Below, in pieces: positions 9,602 through 16,691 of a stretch of 64,000 bases of DNA. Made by a program: the position numbers and the translations under genes. Origin of the DNA: Paenibacillus sp. XY044 (GTDB lineage: Bacteria > Bacillota > Bacilli > Paenibacillales > Paenibacillaceae); assembly GCF_002257645.1 (NCBI RefSeq), contig NZ_NQMO01000003.1, forward strand, positions 558,001 to 622,000. The letters run 5' to 3'. Numbering within the stretch: the stretch's first letter is position 1; each line of letters begins with the position of its first letter. The notes beneath the pieces were generated by a model. That model saw only the letters and a program-made list of their open reading frames with translations, was not told the origin of the DNA and made no database searches.

Positions 9602-10455
9602 AAATCGGAGTAAGCACATACAGCCTGTTCCGTCCGATTCAATCGGGTGAAATTACGGTTCTCGACGCGATCGAAAAAATCGCCGAAATGGGCGGAGAGC
9701 ACGTGGAAATCGTCCCGATCGGGTACACCTTGACCGGAAATCCGGAGCTTGTGGATCAGATCGTGGCTAAGGCGAAGGAAGTCGGGATCGACATTTCCAA
9801 CTATGCGATCGGCGCCAATTTCGCCGTGGATTCCGACGAGGCATACCGGAAGGAAATCGAGCGCGTCAAAGGGGAAGTGGACATCGCCGCCCGCCTCGGC
9901 GTGAAGCTGATGCGCCATGACGTAGCCAGCCGTCCAGATACGTCCATCAAACAGTTCAACCAGGAGGTCGGACGCCTGGCTGACGCATGTCGTGAAATCG
10001 CCGATTATGCGGCGCAATATGGCATTACGACAAGCGTGGAGAACCACGGCTATTACATTCAGGCGAGCGACCGCGTACAGACGCTGGTTCAAACCGTGGA
10101 CCGGCCGAACTACCGGACGACGCTGGACGTGGGGAATTTCATGTGCGCGGACGAAGATCCGGTGGCAGCCGTTAAGAACAACATTCCTTACGCTTCGATG
10201 GTGCACATCAAGGACTTTTATCTGCGTCCTGCCGCCCTCAATCCGGGGGACGGATGGTTCCGTACAACCAGCGGGAATTATCTGAGGGGCGCCATCGCAG
10301 GGCATGGAGACATTAACCTGCGCGAATCGATTCGAATCATCAAGGAATCCGGGTTTGACGGATACTTCTCGATCGAGTTCGAAGGGATGGAAGACAGCTT
10401 CCAAGGAACGAAAATCGGCCTGGAGAACGTCAAACGTTTCTGGAACGAGGTTTAA
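9598..10455 (+). CDS. Xylose-isomerase-like TIM-barrel enzyme
   Basis: Sugar phosphate isomerase/epimerase family (AP-endonuclease-2 fold), 285 residues. Metal-ligand candidates are in SVENHGYY (about residues 144-151), TLDVGNFM, MVHIKDFY and the C-terminal SIEFEG. The ATG overlaps the preceding oxidoreductase stop. Related enzymes act as keto-sugar epimerases, inosose isomerases or inosose dehydratases. The precise reaction cannot be read from the sequence. Confidence 0.8.
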   Translation: MKIGVSTYSLFRPIQSGEITVLDAIEKIAEMGGEHVEIVPIGYTLTGNPELVDQIVAKAKEVGIDISNYAIGANFAVDSDEAYRKEIERVKGEVDIAARLGVKLMRHDVASRPDTSIKQFNQEVGRLADACREIADYAAQYGITTSVENHGYYIQASDRVQTLVQTVDRPNYRTTLDVGNFMCADEDPVAAVKNNIPYASMVHIKDFYLRPAALNPGDGWFRTTSGNYLRGAIAGHGDINLRESIRIIKESGFDGYFSIEFEGMEDSFQGTKIGLENVKRFWNEV

Positions 10456-10518
10456 GCCTGGAAACATAGCATCCAATCTTTGAAATCATGCAGCATATAC
10501 AAGGGAGAGGTGACTGGA

Positions 10519-11391
10519 ATGAACAATAAAATCGGCGTCATTGTCGACAGCTTCCGGGTCGGAGTCCGGGAAGGACTGGTCAAGGCGAAGAAGGTAGGGG
10601 CGGACGGCGTGCAGATCTATGCGGTCAGCGGCGAAATGGATCCGGCCAACCTGTCTGCGGTGCAGCGCAAGGAACTGAAGAGCTATATTGAGTCCTTGGG
10701 ATTGGAAATTTCGGCGCTGGTGGGCGACCTCGGCGGGTATGGATTCCAGGATAAGTCGGTCAATGCAGAGAAAATCGAAAAGTCCAAACGGATTCTCGAT
10801 CTGGCGGTAGAGCTTGGAACCAGCGTAGTGACGACGCATATCGGACTGGTGCCGGAAGACAAGAACAGTGAAATCTACCAGACGATGCACGATGCATGCG
10901 AGGAACTGGCTTCATATGCCACCGGCATGAACGCCTTCTTTGCGATCGAAACGGGTCCGGAGCCTTCCGCACGGCTGAAGGAATTCCTGGACGGCCTTGG
11001 CTCGAGAGGGGTATCCGTCAACTTCGATCCGGCGAACATGGTCATGGTTACTGGCGACGATCCGGCTGAAGGGGTGCACAACCTGAAGGACTACATCGTA
11101 CATACCCACGCCAAAGACGGTATCCGCTTGAAGGAAGTGCCTGCCTACTACATCTATGAGACGCTGGGTTTCGAAGCGCCGGCCAACGAGAACAATACGT
11201 TTGTTCCAGGGGAAGGGCAGTATTTCCGTGAAGTGCCGCTGGGCGAAGGCAGCGTGAACTGGCAGAGCTACTTGCAGGCGCTGAAAGATATCGGCTATCA
11301 AGGATACTTGACCATCGAGCGCGAGGTCGGTGAGGATCCGGAAGCGGACATTTCCAAAGCGGTGCAATTTTTAAAGCAGTTTCGGGGATAA
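10519..11391 (+). CDS. Second xylose-isomerase-like TIM-barrel enzyme
   Basis: A 290-residue sugar phosphate isomerase/epimerase, third gene of the operon. The start at 10519 follows GGGAGAGGTGA; the upstream in-frame ATG lacks a site. Metal-binding positions expected for the fold appear in [28 protein letters not shown] and LTIEREVG. It is clearly divergent from its neighbour, so the pair probably catalyse successive steps rather than being a recent duplication. A strong hairpin terminator follows. Confidence 0.8.
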   Translation: MNNKIGVIVDSFRVGVREGLVKAKKVGADGVQIYAVSGEMDPANLSAVQRKELKSYIESLGLEISALVGDLGGYGFQDKSVNAEKIEKSKRILDLAVELGTSVVTTHIGLVPEDKNSEIYQTMHDACEELASYATGMNAFFAIETGPEPSARLKEFLDGLGSRGVSVNFDPANMVMVTGDDPAEGVHNLKDYIVHTHAKDGIRLKEVPAYYIYETLGFEAPANENNTFVPGEGQYFREVPLGEGSVNWQSYLQALKDIGYQGYLTIEREVGEDPEADISKAVQFLKQFRG

Positions 11392-11435
11392 TCGCTAGGC
11401 ATGACGCCTAAGCACTCGATATAAAGCGAACAACA

Positions 11436-11480
11436 AAACAGCGAATGCGATCGAAAGGATCAGCATTCGCTGTTTCTTTT
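11436..11480 (+). terminator. Terminator of the sugar-isomerase operon
   Basis: Thirteen-base perfect arms, AAACAGCGAATGC and GCATTCGCTGTTT, are followed by a T-rich tail. Confidence 0.88.
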
Positions 11481-11523
11481 GCCCTGAGAAACTTTTGATT
11501 CATTCACGGGTCTACGGATGCAC

Positions 11524-11694
11524 CTAAGTATCCACCATTATTAGCCTAGCGGTAATCAGCAGCTCTTCTCCGGGCTTCAATACGATAATGGGCAGCCTGA
11601 ACCATTATGGTCAAACCGGGGGCGAGAAGCTCAACCACGGCCGTCTCAGACGAATTGCGTGGACGACCCGGCCGTCGGGCAGGTGGAAGGTGTA
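11524..11694 (-). pseudogene. Decayed gene remnant (possible carbohydrate enzyme C terminus)
   Basis: On the minus strand one reading frame gives two protein-like stretches, YTFHLPDGRVVHAIRLRRPW and LPIIVLKPGEELLITARL, interrupted by in-frame stops (TGA, TAA) and ended by TAG at 11524-11526. The second has the look of the last strand of a beta-sandwich carbohydrate enzyme. There is no start codon or ribosome site. It lies between the operon terminator and the SufR-like gene, in an otherwise non-coding 300-base stretch. The family is not identified. Confidence 0.35.
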
Positions 11695-11756
11695 AGATCA
11701 TGCGCAGTGGGATTGCAGACGGATTAAACGGGTTTCATCGGGGGGGAATCATCATA

Positions 11757-11833
11757 AAAAAGATCCGCAAGCTGCTCCACCACACGGGGTTCTCATCCCA
11801 AATGAGAGGTTTGTGGCAGATCTTGCGGATCAT
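11757..11833 (-). terminator. Large terminator hairpin of the SufR-like gene
   Basis: Read on the minus strand, GATCCGCAAG just after the stop codon pairs with CTTGCGGATC, followed by six T. The inner part CTGCCACA pairs imperfectly with TGTGGTGGAG, giving a long structured element. Confidence 0.75.
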
Positions 11834-12465
11834 TGATGGGCTTTGCGGATTTTGTAGACACACTTCCGGTCGCCCATGGCTAGGCACTCGCCGCGGGAAA
11901 CCTCGGCCCCGAGCAGCGATTCGAACAGCTTCAGCTCACAGGCGCACGCATGATTGTATTTTTTCGCGATTTGCGATATCGGACAATTATGCTCGAATAA
12001 AGTATATTCATCCTCGTTGTTCTTTTGAAGCTCGACCATATAGCCGTTTTCGTTTTGAATTTCGGCCAGCAGCTCGACCTTTTCAGCAAAGTCCTTGCCT
12101 TCCATTTTACCTGAATGATTTTTCAGCAGCGATTCGCCCCGGCGGTCAAACAGGTGGTTTACCATTTCCGTCCCCGAATCCTGCTCGAGTTCCCCGAGAA
12201 GATCCAGCGTAAGCGAATGATACTTATTCGGAAAAAAGTCTTCAGCCTGCTCTGTCAGACGATAGATCGCCGAAGGTCTGCCCATCGGCTGCCGAATCGT
12301 TTTCGATTCGATCAAACCTTCCTTTTCCAGCGTATTGATATGGCGTCTGATCGCCATGCTGGTGATACCAATAAACTCCGTAATTTCTTTTGCACTGAGT
12401 TCGCCTTTGGTTTTCAGCATTTGCAGTATTTTATCCCTGGTTGAAATATCCAGCTGTTGGTTCAT
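11830..12465 (-). CDS. SufR-like Fe-S-sensing helix-turn-helix regulator
   Basis: A 211-residue DeoR-type winged-helix protein. Residues about 8-70 form the DNA-binding part (RDKILQMLKTKGELSAKEI, then SMAIRRHINTLEKEGLI). The C-terminal part holds cysteines spaced CX12C and then X27C (in NCPISQ, HACACE and RKCVYKI), the pattern I associate with the 4Fe-4S ligands of SufR; two extra cysteines lie between. It is followed upstream by ferredoxin and Mrp genes on the same strand, which supports an iron-sulfur role. It could instead be a general metalloregulator of this family. It ends in a large terminator. Confidence 0.75.
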   Translation of the reverse strand: MNQQLDISTRDKILQMLKTKGELSAKEITEFIGITSMAIRRHINTLEKEGLIESKTIRQPMGRPSAIYRLTEQAEDFFPNKYHSLTLDLLGELEQDSGTEMVNHLFDRRGESLLKNHSGKMEGKDFAEKVELLAEIQNENGYMVELQKNNEDEYTLFEHNCPISQIAKKYNHACACELKLFESLLGAEVSRGECLAMGDRKCVYKIRKAHQ

Positions 12466-12580
12466 GTTAACACCGCCTATTCACTGATCCGGGCCTTCCA
12501 TTCGCCTTAAAAATGATTTTAAAGTATAAACAGCCTGTCGATTTGGAAATCAACAGGCTGAACCAATCGCAAATCGTCAA

Positions 12581-12820
12581 TTATTTGGATTTGTAGAAGT
12601 TTTCCGCTTTTTGAATCATATGTTTTTCTTCTTCAGGAAGATCGGTATCATAAAATACCGCACCTACCGGGCAGGCAACTTCGCAAGCGCCGCATTCGAT
12701 GCAAATATCCGAGTCAATGAAATATTGATCCGGACCTTCCTCGATACAATCGACTGGGCATACATCCACGCAATCGGCCGCCTTTTCGTCTATGCAGGCC
12801 GAAGTAATAATATAAGACAT
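12581..12820 (-). CDS. 7Fe-type bacterial ferredoxin
   Basis: A 79-residue electron carrier. The first cluster motif is CX7CX3CP (C-IDEKAAD-C-VDV-CP), characteristic of the 3Fe-4S/4Fe-4S ferredoxins, and the second is CIECGACEVACP for the 4Fe-4S cluster. The ATG at 12820 is used; a GTG three codons upstream overlaps the GAAAGGGTG ribosome site. It lies 22 bases downstream of mrp on the same strand, so mrp and ferredoxin are probably cotranscribed, and upstream of the SufR-like regulator. Confidence 0.9.
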   Translation of the reverse strand: MSYIITSACIDEKAADCVDVCPVDCIEEGPDQYFIDSDICIECGACEVACPVGAVFYDTDLPEEEKHMIQKAENFYKSK

Positions 12821-12842
12821 TTGTTTCACCCTTTCAAATTAA

Positions 12843-13913
12843 TTAAATATCATGGTTAATGATTCTCTGAGCCAAATTCATAAAAATACGCCATTGCTCG
12901 CTGTCATCCCCGAATACGGCCGGGGACTTCTCCGAGTCGGTCGACTGGCCGGGCGGAGAGAGCGGAATTTCGGCCAGCAGTTTGGTATGGAGCTGCTCCG
13001 CGAGCGCGGCTCCGCCGCCTGTGCCGAACAGATCATGCCGCTGACCGGAGGGGTCGGTAAAATAAGACATGTTCTCGATGACTCCGAGGATCGGATGGTT
13101 GGTCTGAATCGCCATTTCACCAGCCCTGGCAGCAACATGATTGGCAGTAGGGTGGGGAGTGGTTACCAGAATTTCCGAGCACTGCGGAATTTTATTGTGA
13201 ACATCCAGTGCAACATCACCTGTACCTGGTGGAAGGTCCAACACGATGAAATCGAGCGGACCCCAATCCACTTCATTCAAGAACGTGCTGAGCATCTTGC
13301 CCAGCATCGGTCCCCGCCAGACGACAGGCTTATTGCCTTGTACGAAGAATCCGGTTGATATTACCTTGATTCCGTGTCGTTCTACCGGTACGATCCGGTT
13401 ATTATGCTTCTTCGGAAGATCATGAATTCCCATCATTTCCGGAATACTGTAACCATAGACATCCGCATCGATGATTCCAACGCGTTTACCTTGCTTGGCC
13501 AATGCCGTTGCCAGGTTGACGGTTACCGTGGATTTGCCGACACCGCCTTTGCCGCTGGCGATGGCGATGAACGTCACGCCTGAATCGGCGGAGACGAGAG
13601 GGGAATTCATCAGCGTAGGTGCACGGCGTACCGATTTATTCAGCTTAATTGCTATAATATCATTTTTTTCTTCATTTGAAATGGATTTAAACCGGATATG
13701 CACGTCCGCGATCCCGATTCCCTTCAAGGCACTGACAATCTGTTCCTCGATGCTCTCCTTGTTAGAGGACATATCGGGATCCAGAAGAACCGATAAAGCC
13801 GCATGATCCTTATTGGTCGTAATATCCCGGATCAGACCGAGCTCCGCAAGTGGGCGCTTATGTTCGTTATCTTTCAAGTGGGTCAGGGCAGCGACCAGGT
13901 CGTCTTTGGTCAT
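12843..13913 (-). CDS. Mrp/NBP35-family P-loop ATPase (ApbC/SalA type)
   Basis: A 356-residue Fe-S cluster carrier candidate. The N-terminal roughly 90 residues form the MIP18/DUF59 domain; the ATPase domain starts with the deviant Walker A ASGKGGVGKST (K127) and includes VIDADVYGYSIPEMMG, VVWRGPMLGKML and DFIVLDLPPGTGDV. The usual CxxC after ENMSYF, where clusters bind in most Mrp proteins, is absent: here the sequence reads ENMSYFTDPSGQRHDLFG. SalA of B. subtilis belongs to the same family and acts as a regulator. Cluster-carrier and regulatory roles are both possible. A GAAGGTGAT site precedes the ATG. Confidence 0.9.
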   Translation of the reverse strand: MTKDDLVAALTHLKDNEHKRPLAELGLIRDITTNKDHAALSVLLDPDMSSNKESIEEQIVSALKGIGIADVHIRFKSISNEEKNDIIAIKLNKSVRRAPTLMNSPLVSADSGVTFIAIASGKGGVGKSTVTVNLATALAKQGKRVGIIDADVYGYSIPEMMGIHDLPKKHNNRIVPVERHGIKVISTGFFVQGNKPVVWRGPMLGKMLSTFLNEVDWGPLDFIVLDLPPGTGDVALDVHNKIPQCSEILVTTPHPTANHVAARAGEMAIQTNHPILGVIENMSYFTDPSGQRHDLFGTGGGAALAEQLHTKLLAEIPLSPPGQSTDSEKSPAVFGDDSEQWRIFMNLAQRIINHDI

Positions 13914-13926
13914 AGTTGATCACCTT

Positions 13927-13982
13927 CATTCTCTATCTATATAGTTTGAACTAGAGAAAAATCGCTTCTTTCGTTCATTCTA
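13927..13982. repeat. Degenerate relative of the etf intergenic repeat
   Basis: TTCATTCTCTATCTATATAG followed by TTTGAACTAGAG closely resembles the copy junctions at 32911-32946 and 33002-33037 (TTCATTCTATCTATATAG then ATTGAACTAAAG). The half-arm ATAGTTTGAAC is mirrored by GTTCATTCTAT about 20 bases on, as in a shortened repeat unit. It lies immediately upstream of mrp. Confidence 0.5.
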
Positions 13983-14189
13983 TCCCCTATTACAGTATGG
14001 GCCAAATTAGCGGTACAGACCTCCTGCGGACAAAACCCGGTGATTTTCAAAAGCCGTGAATGGGACGCGTCCCGCCGTGTTTTCCCCTTACAGAACAGGT
14101 ATGTACTATTATCAGAGTAATTGTAGTTCACGCGGATAATATAGTCAACATATATGTATATAAAGTAAAGAATATTTACGGAACAAGTA

Positions 14190-14216
14190 TTGACAAAGAG
14201 AACGGTCAATTATAAT
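14190..14216 (+). promoter_or_regulatory. Putative promoter with inverted repeat, haemoglobin gene
   Basis: TTGACA at 14190-14195 and TATAAT at 14211-14216 are 15 bp apart (17 if TAATAA is used as -10). TTGAC at 14190 and GTCAA at 14205-14209 form a symmetrical element inside the promoter that could be an operator. Confidence 0.4.
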
Positions 14217-14281
14217 AATTAGTATACGTTTATGTTTACTAATTAGGGGTTTACACCCGTGAAGGGAGGTTCAATTCCCCG

Positions 14282-14731
14282 TTGAACTCTAATATGAATC
14301 AGGATTCCGGACAGGGAGCGGAACAGGGGGGCCGGGAAACGCGCCCGACGTCTTTTTATGAGCAAATGGGCGGCGCAGACACGATGAAGGCGCTGGTGGA
14401 AGCCTTTTATCCAAAAGTAGTGGAGCACCCGCTGCTTGCTCCGCTGTTTCCGGACGATATAATGCCTGTTATGAAGAAGCAGGAAATGTTTTTAACCCAG
14501 TATTTTGGAGGACCGCAATTGTACACGATGCAGATGGGCCATCCACGCATGAGAGCAAGGCATCTACCGTTTGCCATCACGCCAAAACGTGCGGAAGCCT
14601 GGATCGGCTGCATGCAGCAAGCCATGGAAGAGGTTATTAAGGATGAAATGCTGCGACAGCAAATGATGGAGCGGCTTGCGATGACCGCCTTCTTTTTCGT
14701 CAACACGGATGAAGGTGAAGTTGAGTATTAA
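14282..14731 (+). CDS. Group II truncated haemoglobin
   Basis: Haem-binding globin of about 149 residues, similar in type to Bacillus YjbI. After a hydrophilic 22-residue head come FYEQMGGADTMKALVEAFYPKV, PLLAPLFPDD, and the proximal-histidine region RMRARHLPFAIT, with the AEAWIGCMQQAM helix behind. A TTG start at 14282 is chosen because GGAGG lies 12 bases before it; an ATG at 14294 is the alternative and lies rather far from the site. It is followed 30 bases later by a flavin reductase, a common redox pairing in this family, suggesting a two-gene unit for oxygen or nitric oxide chemistry. Confidence 0.88.
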   Translation: MNSNMNQDSGQGAEQGGRETRPTSFYEQMGGADTMKALVEAFYPKVVEHPLLAPLFPDDIMPVMKKQEMFLTQYFGGPQLYTMQMGHPRMRARHLPFAITPKRAEAWIGCMQQAMEEVIKDEMLRQQMMERLAMTAFFFVNTDEGEVEY

Positions 14732-14761
14732 GCAAATTACAACAGAAAAGGAGTTAACATC

Positions 14762-15304
14762 ATGAAGCTGGTTGGTATATCTGGCGCGATCATCGGCAGC
14801 AAGACGGCCCTTGTCGTGAACAAGGTGCTGGAAGAGGTCAAGAAGCAGTATCCGGATGTGGAGACGGAGCTGCTCGATATGAAAGATTACGATGTGCAGT
14901 TCTGCGACGGCCGCGATCCATCGGCCTATACGGGTGACACGAAAAAGGTGATCGATGCCGTGATTTCCAGTGATTTTTGCTTAATCGGCACGCCGATCTA
15001 CCAGGCGTCAATGTCCGGCGTGCTGAAAAATTTGTTTGATTTGATTCCGGTCACGGCGCTACAGCAAAAGGTCCTGGGATTTGTCGCCACTGGCGGGACG
15101 TACCAGCATTATCTGGTGATTGAAAACCAGCTGAAGCCGATTGCGGGATTTTTCCGTTCTTATGTAGCTCCAGGCTACGTCTACGTCCACGATGATCACT
15201 TCAACGAATATAAAGAGATTACGGATCCGAACGTTTTGGAACGGATTGAGCGGCTGGCCCATGAGCTTGTCTTTATGCAGAAGCGGCTGAAGGGTTCGGA
15301 ATAA
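14762..15304 (+). CDS. NADPH-dependent FMN reductase family protein
   Basis: A 180-residue flavodoxin-like reductase. The N-terminal KLVGISGAIIGSKTA is the FMN phosphate loop, GTPIYQASMSGVLKNLFDLIP the central family motif, and VATGGTYQHY the flavin-ring loop. AAAGGAG precedes the ATG. It lies 30 bases downstream of the haemoglobin gene and could reduce the globin, but that is inference. Substrate could equally be free FMN or an azo or quinone compound. Confidence 0.85.
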   Translation: MKLVGISGAIIGSKTALVVNKVLEEVKKQYPDVETELLDMKDYDVQFCDGRDPSAYTGDTKKVIDAVISSDFCLIGTPIYQASMSGVLKNLFDLIPVTALQQKVLGFVATGGTYQHYLVIENQLKPIAGFFRSYVAPGYVYVHDDHFNEYKEITDPNVLERIERLAHELVFMQKRLKGSE

Positions 15305-15353
15305 GTTTAATCGCCAGGGGTGTATACATATCGCGGTTATTTGGCCATGGATG

Positions 15354-15385
15354 AGTCCCGATTGAAAAGATCGGGGCTTTTTTTG
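15354..15385 (+). terminator. Terminator after the flavin reductase
   Basis: AGTCCCGAT pairs with ATCGGGGCT (one G-U pair) around a short loop and is followed by seven T. Confidence 0.85.
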
Positions 15386-15490
15386 TCGTATCTTCCTCCA
15401 ATATGTCGTATAATAGATCCGTTATGATATATTAATAGATTCATAGAACGCCGTGGTTTTGAATCACGCGGTATTATTTGAGGTGAACAC

Positions 15491-16480
15491 ATGCGAAAAT
15501 GGGCAACATTGATCGTCGCGGTCATCATTGTCGGCGGCGCGCTGATCTATTTTGCAAACAGCAGGGGAACGACCAAGGATGAGGCGACCGTAGAGAATCC
15601 TCCGGCTCTCGCCCAGGGCGGTAGCGGAGATCAAAGCGATAATGGCAGCACAGTAGATCCGGACGGCACAAGCGATGCCGGTGATGCAGGCGATGCAGTA
15701 TCGGATGGCGCCGGGGACGGCTCAACCGGCCAGGATGCCGGACAAGCGGATGATGGCAAGGATTCCGCTGCAACCGGCGGCGATTCAGGCCAAGATCCCG
15801 GGACGGAAGCGGGCGAGCCGGCTGGCGGTACGTCGGACAACAATGACAATAACAGTGACTTTGTCAATACGTACGACGTTGAGCATGTCGTATCCAATCC
15901 GACGAGCGACACGGTACTCGTCAATAAAACGTACCGTTTACCGGAAGGTTACGTTCCGCCGGATCTCGTCTATCCCGATGTAGCTTTTACGTTTTCGGAA
16001 AAAATAGACAAGCGCAAAATGCGTAAAGTGGCCGCAGACGCATTGAAAGAGCTGTTTGACGCGGCCAAGCAGGACGGCGTTTACTTGGCCGGTGTATCGG
16101 GCTACCGCTCCGAATCCCGCCAGACGACGCTGTATAATAACTATGTGGATCGGGACGGCGTCAAAGCGGCGGATACCTACAGCGCGCGTCCGGGCCACAG
16201 CGAGCATCAAACCGGTCTGACCATCGACGTGTCGGGTACCGACGGCAAATGCGCCGCAGAGAGCTGCTTTGCAGGCACGAAGGAAGCGAATTGGCTGGCT
16301 GACCATGCTTATGAATATGGCTTTATTATTCGTTATCCGGAAGGAAAAGAATCGATTACCGGCTACAAATACGAGCCATGGCATATTCGCTACGTCGGCA
16401 AGGAAATTGCCGAAGACGTGACGAAGAAGGATATCACGCTCGAGCAGTATTTTGGAAGCGCGGTTCCGGTATCCAAATAA
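15491..16480 (+). CDS. VanY-type D-alanyl-D-alanine carboxypeptidase
   Basis: A 329-residue cell-wall peptidase of family M15B. It has one N-terminal hydrophobic segment (ATLIVAVIIVGGALIYFA) acting as signal or anchor, then a roughly 100-residue Gly/Asp/Ser/Ala-rich linker. The catalytic domain, about residues 125-325, has GYRSESRQ, the zinc motif SEHQTGLTIDVSG (H, D) and EPWHIRYVG (E, H), all intact. It trims the terminal D-Ala of peptidoglycan stem peptides outside the membrane. No vancomycin-resistance genes are nearby, so a housekeeping wall role is more likely. A GAGGTGA site precedes the ATG. Confidence 0.92.
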   Translation: MRKWATLIVAVIIVGGALIYFANSRGTTKDEATVENPPALAQGGSGDQSDNGSTVDPDGTSDAGDAGDAVSDGAGDGSTGQDAGQADDGKDSAATGGDSGQDPGTEAGEPAGGTSDNNDNNSDFVNTYDVEHVVSNPTSDTVLVNKTYRLPEGYVPPDLVYPDVAFTFSEKIDKRKMRKVAADALKELFDAAKQDGVYLAGVSGYRSESRQTTLYNNYVDRDGVKAADTYSARPGHSEHQTGLTIDVSGTDGKCAAESCFAGTKEANWLADHAYEYGFIIRYPEGKESITGYKYEPWHIRYVGKEIAEDVTKKDITLEQYFGSAVPVSK

Positions 16481-16490
16481 AGCAGGCTGC

Positions 16491-16561
16491 AACAAACAGC
16501 AGAATGTCATGAAGGGAGCCTACTCAGACTTCCGGGTCATGACATTCTGCTGTTCTTTGTT
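16491..16561 (+). terminator. Long inverted repeat after the carboxypeptidase gene
   Basis: CAGCAGAATGTCATGA at 16497-16512 is repeated inverted and perfectly at 16537-16552, extended by AACAAA/TTTGTT. No pure T run follows, but the length and position make it a probable terminator. Confidence 0.65.
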
Positions 16562-16591
16562 GGCTTAACACAAACGGGGCTGTAACCCGTC

Positions 16592-16614
16592 AACGCCTCA
16601 TTTGCGTTTTTTTT
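16592..16614 (+). terminator. Weak hairpin with T run upstream of selD
   Basis: AACGC pairs with GCGTT over a short loop and eight T follow. With only five base pairs it is a weak intrinsic terminator or attenuator ahead of selD. Confidence 0.4.
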
Positions 16615-16691
16615 CGGTGATGTGTACGATGGAATTTGCGGGTTTACAAAATAGCAGGCTGACGCTAATGAATTTATAGAAGGGTTGTGTC

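Larger units (their letters stand above)
13914..14281. other. Divergent intergenic region, mrp / truncated haemoglobin
   Basis: About 370 bases without a gene. It holds a degenerate relative of the etf repeat at 13927-13982, a 12-bp perfect palindrome GGGACGCGTCCC at 14062-14073, and on the right the AT-rich promoter area of the haemoglobin gene. An in-frame minus-strand open stretch exists but has no protein-like character. Confidence 0.6.

Noticed and set aside
11607..12212. Plus-strand open frame of 201 codons
   Set aside because: It is antisense to the SufR-like gene, whose motifs are clear, and its arginine-rich composition is typical of a shadow frame.
13937..14209. Minus-strand open frame in the mrp/haemoglobin gap
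   Set aside because: No ribosome site; its translation crosses an AT-rich promoter region and has no domain-like pattern.
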